Shown: positions 1 through 9,800 of the stretch, piece after piece
Layout of the letters: each line of letters opens with the position of its first letter
How positions within the stretch are numbered: the first letter of the stretch is position 1
Assembly: GCA_000320545.1 (NCBI GenBank)
Contig: ADNK01002350.1
Span: 20,001-47,081 of the forward strand
DNA: 27,081 nt
Direction: 5' to 3'
DNA from: Bigelowiella natans CCMP2755
Taxonomy: Eukaryota > Cercozoa > Chlorarachniophyceae
Notes under the pieces: generated by a model
What the model was told of the DNA's origin: nothing
The model's database searches: none
Seen by the model: only the letters and a program-made list of their open reading frames with translations
Translations under genes and position numbers: made by a program

Positions 1-476
1 TCCCCATTACTAATATTAGGACCTGAACCAAACAATTCCCAGAATAATGTACACGGTGACGAAAACACGTCCTGTCAGCGTGACGGCGTACATATCCCCA
101 TAGCCGACAGTAGACAGCGTTACGATCATATACCAACACGAATTCAGCATAGTCCATTCCGTGGGATCATAATCTAGCCTGAGTGGGGTTAAAGATGAAT
201 TGTGTGCGTTTTAAGGAACTCGCCTTCGATTTTCTCAGCTCCATTTCTGGCGGTATCTCTATGCTCAGCAGTTGTTTTACCCAGGAATCTCGCCCAAACC
301 CTCGAAGATGTAAATAGTCCCCGCAGATGTGTAGACGAAGACGCACACCTATGTAATCGAGATAAGATGATGACACATGGGAATCCGTGTGCATATAGCG
401 ATTAACCAAAAATTTCACTCTCCGATAGGCGGTTTTTGCAGGCATCTCTTTGCGGGATCCAGTGCAGGAAATACAC

Positions 477-526
<50 letters not shown>

Positions 527-1060
527 TCACACATATACACTTATACACATATTTATATTTATATATATATATATATATATATATTCCCCCACAGAAATGA
601 TGATTGTGAACATTACTTGCCATAAGATTACGTCCAAATAGAATGCTTAAAACACATACCACAATGCAAACGGGTGTCTTTTCAAGAAAGGAAACATCGT
701 TTGTATTACCATGCAGCTCAAGATGAGCATTTGTAAGTGGAAAGAGCTGAAGAACATGTCCTTCCAACGTATCTTCAAGAAGTGGACGGTTGCATTGTAC
801 GCTCGTAAAAACCCAAATCCGAGGTAAAAATTGTTAATGACTTGATACAAAGAGGAAACTATGCACAGAATGTTAACTATCGACTCAAATTTAATGAGGA
901 TTATCAGTCTCGTATGTGTTGCTGAGAACTCCATGATTTGGTAGACTACGTAAAGCACAGTTCCAAGAACCTAGCAGATGGCGACGTGTTGTTGATATAT
1001 GATAGAATCAAGACACAGACGCGTATACGAGCTCATATGCACAGGATTTAAGTTAGTAAT

Positions 1061-1108
<48 letters not shown>

Positions 1109-1533
1109 GAACTATTACAGGATTTCAATACCTCGAATACTTTCATCCAGATAGGAAACACAAGATAGGAGACCCGATAATTAAACGCGCAGCAGAAAAG
1201 GATATTTATGAACACCAGAACGACGTGCACATTGTCGCCTCTCATAGCTGTTCTTGCTGCAAAATAGAAACAGAGAGTAGGATGGTGACATGGGTTGTCA
1301 GAACGACCGAGCGCATCATAGGGACTGTTATTTGGCATGGCAAGATTATAATTCTCACATATTTTCTGCAATTCCGAGGTTTTGAGTTTCCCCTCTTGGT
1401 CCTTCAACCAGCAGCCGTTTAACCCCATGAGGATAAACAGCAGGAAGAGTCCTCCATAAGTGCAGAGGAAGCAGACAGCCTGCCATCCCAAGTGTTCCCA
1501 CTTTTCCAAGGGGTCTAAGTCCACCCCGCTCAT
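1..1533 (-). CDS. BK/Slo-like potassium channel, 5' part (3' end beyond window)
   Basis: This is a pore-forming K+ channel subunit of the plasma membrane or an internal membrane. Exons on the minus strand are 1533-1132, 970-710, 348-281 and 178 to about 23-29; the first three junctions agree in phase (0, 0, 2). Exon 1 starts at an ATG and encodes a hydrophobic helix like the extra S0 helix of Slo channels, then a second helix (VHVVLVFINILFCC). Exon 2 holds S2-S4, with FESIVNIL and YLGFGFLRA matching the Slo S3-S4 pattern of acidic-SIVDF and WLGLRFLRA. Exon 3 is S5 (VFVYTSAGTIYIFEGLGE). Exon 4 carries the pore helix and selectivity filter (TLSTVGYGDMYAVT) and the start of S6. The S4 stretch shows few positive charges, so voltage sensing may be weak (inference). 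The RCK/gating-ring part lies outside the window, so calcium gating cannot be judged. The last donor is ambiguous. Other six-helix channels are possible, but the S3-S5 spacing favours Slo. Confidence 0.8.
471..585. repeat. compound (CA)n / (TA)n microsatellite in channel intron 2
   Basis: About 25 CA units (471-522) are followed, after a short AT-rich gap, by about 13 TA units (559-584). It lies wholly inside the intron between channel exons 2 and 3. Read along the transcript it is (TA)n then (TG)n. Confidence 0.95.
1062..1104. repeat. (GA)n microsatellite in channel intron 1
   Basis: About 21 GA units. In the minus-strand transcript it is a (CT)n tract about 30 nt after the exon 1 donor at 1131. 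Confidence 0.95.
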
Positions 1534-1994
1534 CGTCGTCGTATCCCCTGCTTCCTATTTGCCCCCTTCTATTGTCTCATTGTCCTCCTCTCATCAGCCA
1601 ACCCTGCAACCCCCCCCGTTGTGCATAATTACACACGTCGACTTGTAACGGCGGTGACGTCCCTTCTGCATCTCAGTTTCATTTTTAGTTACTTACGTTT
1701 TCCGCAACATGTCCATGTCGCAAGAAGAAAATATCCTGCGCTTCGCATATGTTCCTTTGACTATGTGATCAGTTTACCAAATGGCCTGCGTTTCATCGAA
1801 TCCCCAAGGGATACGCGGATGCTCTGGGCAGACGAACGAGGGCTTAGGAAAGCTCCAGATTGGCTTACCTCGTTGGATTTTGGAAAACGGCAAGGAAAAG
1901 ATTAAGACGAAATGGGAAAATCGCCTTTATTTTGGGACTTTGTACACCCGCTTGTAGCAGACATTCGACGGAAAAAGTCTTAGACTCGAAAACG
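1534..1994. promoter_or_regulatory. divergent 5' region between channel and dynamitin
   Basis: This 461 bp stretch separates the ATG of the minus-strand channel from the most likely ATG of plus-strand dynamitin. It should hold both promoters and 5' untranslated regions. I see a C-rich run near 1611-1618 but no convincing TATA box. No reading frame here looks coding. The dynamitin start is itself uncertain, so a short 5' exon could lie inside. Confidence 0.5.
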
Positions 1995-2544
1995 ATGGTA
2001 TCTGTCCCCCTCAAGCACCTTTTTGTTTTCACCCGCCCTGACCCTTTTCCTACTCTAATGCTAATGCGTTTCAGAGTGGGGTGAAGGGGAATATCCCGAT
2101 CTATGAGACGGAGGATGTCGAGGAGGAAACCCCGGACTATGCGAAAATGGTCAAGCAGAAAAAAGAGAGTGACAGATCCGTGTTTATGTTCTCCTATGTG
2201 AAGAATCGCTTGCTTTCGAGGATAACTCATAAAAACAATCCTGCCCCCACTTTCACAAACTATCATGTTTATTTACCCACATATTCGTACTGTTGTTGAT
2301 GTGTCAACAGACGAGGGGGGATCATAAGCAAAGCGATGACATTGTGGACATGACCACCAAGCCGCAGCTTGCATTCGAGAGGTTCGCCGGGGCGATCTAC
2401 GACACCAGCTCTGCGGGTAGTCCCCTCATGGACATGGAACTGAGGCAGTTCACAGTTTCGAACCTTATTCGCTCGTAAAAATACACGTTAGCTTGATGCG
2501 GTGTACGCTGCTCACAAACATACACACATACGCACGCGCGCGCG

Positions 2545-2575
<31 letters not shown>

Positions 2576-3038
2576 GTGTCTAACGTCACGAATCACGGAG
2601 GTGGGGTGAGAAAGAACTGAGATAATGTGTTATGTCATAGACCTTCACAACTCGGTTAAGATACGTCAGCTGTCTGCGGATAAGGAGTTCTTCGGTACCG
2701 CCTCGTTGAAGAAGGGAGGTCATTATTAGCATTGAAGCACTCCCGCAACCCCCCACCCCCTCCACCAATTCAGCTCGTAGTAGAATATGTGTTCGTTATC
2801 AGTCGGATTCATACCAAAAGCATTCTCTACTTTTCATACCTTCGATAAAATGAATAGTGGGCTCATTTCGTGCTGGAAGGTCACATCAGACCCCTTTCTA
2901 CTCATCCATCCTGAGGAGTATCTTTGTGTGGTTTGTGTGCATGCGTGCGTGTGTGCAGCTGCGAAATTCCAGTCCCCCCTCCAGCGATATACCCAATTAA
3001 AAAATGAGGTAAGTATTGGATGAAATGCGCGCGCGCGC

Positions 3039-3079
<41 letters not shown>

Positions 3080-3620
3080 ATGGGCAGTGCACTTGTGATG
3101 GGGGGTTGCGAATACATCAAATACGTGCGTCTTGCAGGTAAATGAGTTTATGGAAGATCTGAAAGACCTAGCAAAGGAGGTAATAGTAGTAGTAGTAGTA
3201 GGAAGAGGAGGAGGAGGAAGAGGAGAAGAGGACGACGAATCGATCACAGCACAGATCGATGAGACCGGGAAGAGAGGAGCTTGGCCCTTTTACTTTATCC
3301 CTGGGCGAGATACCATCAGACGATGCGCTATTGACCTCACGATTTGATTGCCTGCTGCCTCATGCTGTGCGGTATCTAATCGTTCCCCTGTGAAATGTTT
3401 CAGCTTAAATCATCGAAGGATCCCTCTAATGCAATGCCGCACGAGGCCACAGAGCTGTTGTCGCAGCAAATTGCGACGATGAAGCAGCAGCTTAGCAGTA
3501 TTGAGAACGATGACGAGCAGAAGCTACTGTTACAGGCGACGTTCCCCGTCAATACAGATCTCCTGAAACAGCAAGCGGTCACAGATCAACTCTCGGCGCA
3601 GGTAGGCCGTCGTTGTTGTT

Positions 3621-3663
<43 letters not shown>

Positions 3664-4146
3664 GCCTGCTGCTTGTTACTGATGACGATATATCGACATT
3701 GCAGCTAGCAAGTTTGTCCAAGAAGAAGGAGGAGGAGGGCAAGACAACGACTACGGGGCCAACCGGTGGGGGGGGGGCTATGGATGGTCGCATACAGTAT
3801 GAGCTCTACTGTCAGCCGGATAAGGGAACAACCCACCTCGCCGGTATTAAGGAGCTCGATAAACGCATTGGAAGTCTGGAGAAGGTGAAGACGACGATGA
3901 TGATGATGATGATGGTGATGAGTGCTTTGTGGTACTTATGATGAACCCCGGCCTTCGTTATGATACGCCTTAAAACCAGATCGTTGGGCAAAAGAAGCGC
4001 GTTGTCGGGGTGAAGTTCCCCGACATTTACTCCGCCGTGCAATACCTGAAAACAAGGTGGGATCGGTGCCGTCTCTGTCCGTGCGAATTGAGGGGGTGAC
4101 GCGCCTCATTAGATTGCTAGTTGTCAGTGGGTGGATGATTTGTATA

Positions 4147-4183
<37 letters not shown>

Positions 4184-4507
4184 GTCGTTGTTGTTGTGTT
4201 GTTCGGGTAGGATGGAACTTCTCGACAAGCATAAGCTGGATTCGATCTCACGCCGCGTTGAGGTAGTGCATGCAGATGATAATGTCTTCGGCAGCTGCGA
4301 TTATCTTCGGTGATGGTGATGGCTTCATCTTACCTTATTGCTATGAATACATCCGAGTATAAACGATGTGCTCTGTATCTATATCTCTTTTGCCGCAGCG
4401 CCTATTAATCGACTTGAAAAGACTCTCGCAAAGGGTCTCCGATGCCTCAGGCGGTTTGACAGCCTCTTCTTCAGAGATCAAATCTCCGCGAACGCCTCGG
4501 TACCCAG

Positions 4508-4579
<72 letters not shown>

Positions 4580-5221
4580 CATATATTTCTCTCTTACTCT
4601 AGCATTTGTATCCACTGCGTTTCCTTTTCTTTTCCCCTCAAATGCGATGGTTATTTTCCTCCTACCTACTGCTGCCGCTCCTGCATCGTTCGTTAATATC
4701 AATCATAAAAAGGTCCCCTTCTTCGAGTGATAGCATAAGAGGGGGGGCGACCTCGTTCTCTGGGGATCAGCTGCCGACAAGGGACGAGATATTAGAGCAT
4801 CATGTAGGAAGGAAGAGCTAGGAAATTCACCAAAACAATTATAGCAGTGCCGTGTTCCCACAACAAAATGCTTCGGGTGGGGGGAGGGGGGGGGGGTTAT
4901 TGTCTTCGCCTATTTTGAACGCAGGGAAAAGCACAAATGCTCTCCGAATCTCCCTCCTAACATTTCCTTGTAACACGGTTTTGGCTATATGATGACGCGC
5001 TCGAGCCATCAGGCGTTCTTATCGTAATTTCGATACATACACAACCAAACCATAGAAGATTCGCTTGGCCCCTGTTGCTGATGCTCTGGGCGGTATTGTT
5101 TTGTGTCTGCTCACAGCAAAAGGTCAACACCGTCTACGGAATGCTAAGTCGCTTCCAGGTAGTGACAGCTCTCGAGGATGATCGAAGACCAACAGCTATA
5201 ATTAGTGATCAGTAGCTTTTT

Positions 5222-5279
<58 letters not shown>

Positions 5280-5281
5280 AT

Positions 5282-5318
<37 letters not shown>

Positions 5319-5829
5319 AGGAAACCTCGGAGCAGCTGCCATTGATAATCGAGCGCTTAAAGTCGCTAAGGTCAATGAATGATGGATGCGCGCGATAACA
5401 AATGGTGCGGGAATACAGTGCCTGCAACGGAAGTAGTTGATTGTGTGAAAATGGCCCCAAAATTACGCTCGCATTGAGAGGAGATCTTCCACTTTCCAGC
5501 TTCCTTGTGAGTATATATTTGCTCCTCCTCCCTTTATGTAGAGCCTTGCATGAGCACAGCGCAACCGCAATGTCACGTTTAAGCAAACTGGAGCAGCAAC
5601 AGGCTACATTGGACACCATCTTGAAGCAAAATCAACAGGTTATCTAATCATCCCCCCCCCCCCCCGCACAAACGCTCCGATATGATGTTATGATCTCCAG
5701 ATTCTGTGTGCATCATTCCTTCCATTTCCCTCTCCTGCTGCTGCTTTATTACAGATGTTGTCACGTATGGAGAACAGCTTCGCGACGAATATGAAGACCA
5801 TGATCAACAACACCCAGGGAGGCTTCTAA
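1995..5829 (+). CDS. DCTN2: dynamitin, dynactin subunit 2 (p50)
   Basis: This subunit of the dynactin shoulder links cytoplasmic dynein to cargo. Exons are 2075-2197, 2311-2416, 2959-3008, 3138-3179, 3404-3601, 3705-3884, 3980-4056, 4211-4262, 4399-4499, 4713-4803, 5117-5158, 5321-5370, 5542-5638 and 5755-5829 (TAA). All phases match, giving about 428 aa against about 400 in animals. Family landmarks appear in order: IPIYETEDVEEETPD near the N-terminus (human has VYETSDLPEDD), FQSPLQRYTQLKNE, QQIATMKQQL, IQYELYCQPDK then IKELDKRIGSLEK (human VTYELHSRPEQ..VAELEKRLTELE), and ALHEHSATAMSRLSKLEQ (human QLHEQAMQFGQLLTHLD). Predicted coiled coil runs through the C-terminal half. The first exon is unsure: the frame of exon 2075 is closed upstream by a stop at 2039, so the ATG must be spliced in. 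An ATG at 1995-1997 directly followed by a GTATCT donor would give M-S-G-V-K-G-N. The donor at 2416 was chosen by phase; a second donor at 2475 exists. Confidence 0.86.
2521..2575. repeat. (CG)n/(CA)n microsatellite in dynamitin intron
   Basis: Alternating purine-pyrimidine tract (CACGCGCG then CACACA) inside the intron between 2416 and 2959. Such tracts can adopt Z-DNA. Confidence 0.9.
3027..3077. repeat. (CG)n/(CA)n microsatellite in dynamitin intron
   Basis: A second CG-then-CA tract, inside the 129 bp intron 3009-3137. It fills about 40 percent of that intron. Confidence 0.9.
3611..3662. repeat. (TTG)n trinucleotide repeat in dynamitin intron
   Basis: About 17 TTG units begin 9 nt after the donor at 3602, inside intron 3602-3704. 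Confidence 0.9.
4145..4198. repeat. (TA)n then (GTT)n repeat in dynamitin intron
   Basis: About 14 TA units followed by imperfect GTT units. The repeat ends 12 nt before the acceptor at 4210. Confidence 0.9.
4508..4578. repeat. (TA)n(GT)n compound microsatellite in dynamitin intron
   Basis: About 18 TA units run directly into about 16 GT units. The tract begins 8 nt after the donor at 4500. Confidence 0.95.
5222..5316. repeat. (TA)n(TG)n compound microsatellite abutting an acceptor
   Basis: A TA run (about 5223-5266) is followed by two TG runs ending in GTGTACAG at the acceptor (5320). The TG tract therefore occupies the place of the polypyrimidine tract. Confidence 0.95.
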
Positions 5830-6805
5830 CGTTAAGCCCCCCCCCCCCCCCTTTCTCATCTCATATCTAGTGCTGTTAGTGCTGATGTAGTTGTATGTAT
5901 TTGTGTGCCTTCGATGATGAAGATCCTGGAAGAAAAATTCGCGAAGCTGAGCAGCAGAAATTAGTTATATGGGTATAGCAGAGAGCCTGTATTAAAAGGC
6001 TATCGTCAAAATTAACCAATGATTCCAGGAACGAAGCTCTAAATTCTATGATGCACCTAAGCTACAGAAAAGTAGGAATATAAAACTATGTAAACCATAG
6101 CATTCCATTGCTTATGTATGCGCGCACACTGCAAGACTGTTATTACAAGCAGCGGCTGCTAGGCTTTACTGCACATGCTATAACGCGACAAAGTTAGGAA
6201 GCAATACACACATAGGGAGACTTTAGTAATTTTTCTATTGATCAAAATAGTAATAAGTAGGCTTGTTAGCTGGAGCTGTAATGTTGGCTAGCTGATACGC
6301 ACATAACCGGGCTAGCGGGGTGCGAGCTGTGCAGTGCACCAACAATGAAACAACATCTCATCGTACTGCCCATGCATCCTGATCTAGTAATGCATGCAGA
6401 CGGTCATTGAAGAAGAAACGCGCACGTCACGCCATACAATCGACGCACATTAAAATTCGCAGGCGCTGAGTGCATGCAAAAATGCAATGTGTCTGAATGA
6501 TCAAATTCTTAAGAATGAATTTTAAATGTCATGCCTGCGCGAGCTTCCATCTATGCAATGACGGTGTCGTCTCCGAAATATTGATAGGAATGATTGATCG
6601 AACGCTACATGAATCCCAAAACAATGTGCATCGCTATGTCATGTGAAACAAGCTAGACGTACATCGATTAGATTCGAGAAGAACATACATGTTGCTTTCA
6701 CTTGGGCTGAATTCGAAATGCCCGGACGGTCTAAATTCCTCTTGTAGATCACAGTTGATTCTTTGTGGTGGAAGAGTATTTTTTGGAGGTCGACATCTTG
6801 CTATA
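5830..6805. other. convergent intergenic region
   Basis: This lies between the 3' ends of dynamitin (plus) and the receptor (minus), so both polyadenylation regions should be here. A poly-C run follows the dynamitin stop at about 5838. No long reading frame, tRNA or recognisable repeat family is visible. The 6100-6650 part is rich in GCATGC-like words, such as tgcatgca at 6391. Confidence 0.6.
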
Positions 6806-9800
6806 TCAATCAACAATTCTAACAACATCATAACGGGCGCCACTTCGCATTGTCAAACTACCCCGAACAAAACCCTGATCTAGGGGACTGTTTGAATCTT
6901 TTTCATTCAATGCATTCACAACTCCTGCCACAGATGTAGTGAAGGATGTAGAAGGCGAAAACTGGCGATGTCTAGGCATTTTGTTCGAAGAGCTACATGC
7001 AGATTTGTTCGATGACCCATCAAATGATAACGTTTTCTCGAGGGGTGTGCTAGTTGCTTGTAAATAGTTTGAAGCAGAAACAGACACCTCCGAAAAAGGA
7101 TTTGAATGTGTTGGTATACTTTGGATATGATTTGAATATGTGGGACTAAGCTGGGCCTCCTGCTCCTTTGTTTCACTTGCACAGATCTCACTGAGTTCAG
7201 TAATTTCGATCATACGGATTGGCTTTTGTGAAAATCTCAGGGCTCTAGAATCGGACTTCGATTGCATTGTGCGAAATCGGGACGAAACCTTGTTTTGGCT
7301 ATTTGCATCATTAGTGTACGCTCTTGAATTTGGTCCAGAAGTGTTTTCCCGCGACGTAATCTCTGTGCTCCCAGCCGATTTCAAACGTCTTAGATTATTG
7401 CTATTTGTTCGTCCAGAATTTGTGTTAGAACTAGTATTTGTGAGAGTCTTTCGGATTGTTGATCTGATGCTCAGGATTGATCTTGTCCAACGAAGTCCGC
7501 GCAGGAAGTCTATTTGAAGAAATAACATCACAATGTCCGCACAATAGAACACTAGGAGTGCGATGAGAATGCTTTGGTTATCTTCCGATCCGAGCCCGAC
7601 GGCAGCTACTAGAGCCACACTTTGGACGAAGAGGAGGAGACTAATTGTATAAATGTAGGCGCGAACGCTGTACAGCCTAATATCGTCCCGAAGATGTTGC
7701 AACTTGGCCATTAGCTTTACTGTTTTTTGGCCGACGTAGATAATCGATGCACTGAATGTCAGGGATATCACCGCCAGGCCAAGCGGACCTGCAATGCTGT
7801 ATGGCCTATCTGGGTAGAAAATAAAAATGGCAAAGCTAATCCATACTACAGTGACTACTACCCCCATAGCCGCGAAAATCACCCAGCGGTGATTGGTGAA
7901 CATGTTATTTGCCAAATTGTTTACACGAGCGTTATGGTTGATAACGCCCCACTGATACACGGAGACGATGTAACTCCCCCAGACCATTGTATGGGGCAGA
8001 GCAATAAGAAAGAGTAAGAGGGACTTGTCTAATTCGTACGCGTGCATATCGGGAACTCGATTCGAGAGAATAAGGCAGAGAGGAATGCTCATCACACATT
8101 GAAGGCACATGAATCCGTATTTGATGATATTAAACGCATTTCCATCAGACTTTACCTCATTAAATCCAGAATATATTAGCATTATGAGAAGTAAAAAGTA
8201 AGAACTTGCTGCACCTAGAAGTACATAAGAGGATGCTTCACTCGTTTCTTCTTTGCAGATTATTTGTGACTCGAGAATTGCAAACTGAGTTAGATGGCTG
8301 CAGATGCAGCGAGGATTACCCAAGGAATCGAATTCAGTTTCACAACCCTCTGTACTAAACTGTCTAGTCTCCACGTCCCAAAATTGACACGAGAACACCT
8401 CCTCTCTCTCACAACCATCTCGGGATGGCTGGGTCATAGATTGGAAGGTGATGTTGAATTCGTTCATATTGGTCGGGCTCAAAATAGATGTGTTAGTCGT
8501 TACTGAGGTGACATTCGTTGTGAAAGTAAAGCCAGGCGGAGGTGGGCGGCAATTTTGTAGCGATGGAATTATGGAACTTATACTTAGGACGACAGTTGGA
8601 CCTCCTGTGTCCTGGAGACCAGCTCTAACTGCAACATTTGTTGTGGATGCTTCGAGCCCATTCACATTCGCGAGTAGATTCTGGGCACTCGCAGAAACTA
8701 TCTCATTATTCACAGTAAATGCTGCCTCCTGTGGCACAAGAGCACTGGCAGCCTGGCCAAGAAACTGTGGGTAGAAGACAAGGCGATAAATGAGCTTTAC
8801 AAAGTGATGAGTATGAAGTGTGTGTTTACCTGGTCAAGCAATTCTATGGCCATGTCAACACCCGCACAGTCTTCAAAGTTAGGACTTGCTTGAATTCCCA
8901 CATTTATTATATTGCTGATGACAACTCCAACGTCCGCACCAAGTTCTGTATCTACTATGTCTATCGGTGAAGTTATCCCAAGGGTGTTGTCTAAAATCAT
9001 CGTGTAGTCCTCGACATCTGTAGGGGTAGGGTTTCTCGCCGTAGAATTAACCAATAGCCCGACATCCTACGTATCCATTTCCGCAAGAAAACACAGTGCA
9101 ATCAACACACGCTACTTGTTTGTGGCGCTATGACGTCCAGACAAAAACACACATGCAATGCCAGTTTTGGAGTGCTGGAGTGGACAGCGCACACTGACGT
9201 GCACAGTGTCTTGCAGATGAAAGTAAAAATGAATAATTACTCATTGTTTTGTATTTAAGACAAAGTAGATACCTGAACGATGACATTTGTGCTTGCAACA
9301 TTCACAGGAGGAGCATCGTTGATAGATCTCTTAAACGCATCCGAGAATACATTCCATAGACGTTGGGAAAACGAGATAAAAGAATCAGTAGAGTCTCGAC
9401 TACCCTCTCCGTTTATAGCTCCAAGAAAGTCAGGGCCGCAATTGCTTAACAAATCTGATATCTGAGGGATTCTTTCAATGATATCCAGTCCAAGCCTAGT
9501 CGTTCGTAGTTCTTCCTCATATGCACCCCGCTGGTTAAGGCGAAGAAGTCCCAAATCAATCAAACCCTCTGTTGGTAAAGATACTAATTCATTCTCTGAG
9601 AAGACGTTTACAGTCCCCATGATCGATCGTAAATTAGAATTTACATCTGCTGTTGTTTGACACTGAAGAGTGAAGTCGGGGCCAGACTCTGGATCTACTG
9701 GAATAATAATGACTTCCACGTTTTCGTCGGATGTAACCAAAACACTAGTTGAGGCAGATGATTCACCTCCTATACCATCTCGGACTACCACACGAATAGT

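Noticed and set aside
471-585. CRISPR-like or satellite array
   Set aside because: Simple dinucleotide repeats without spacers.
377-641. Open frames of His-Thr and Tyr-Ile repeats
   Set aside because: They are translations of the (CA)n/(TA)n microsatellite inside a channel intron and lack domain content.
5984-6003. Small hairpin agcctg..aggct as a terminator or RNA gene
   Set aside because: The stem is only about 4 bp, and such terminators are not expected in a eukaryotic nucleus.
6360-6480. Possible tRNA or small RNA in the convergent intergenic region
   Set aside because: No cloverleaf, A/B box pair or CCA-proximal stem could be found by eye.
7140-7517. Plus-strand open frame of 125 codons
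   Set aside because: Antisense shadow of the Ser-rich receptor tail.
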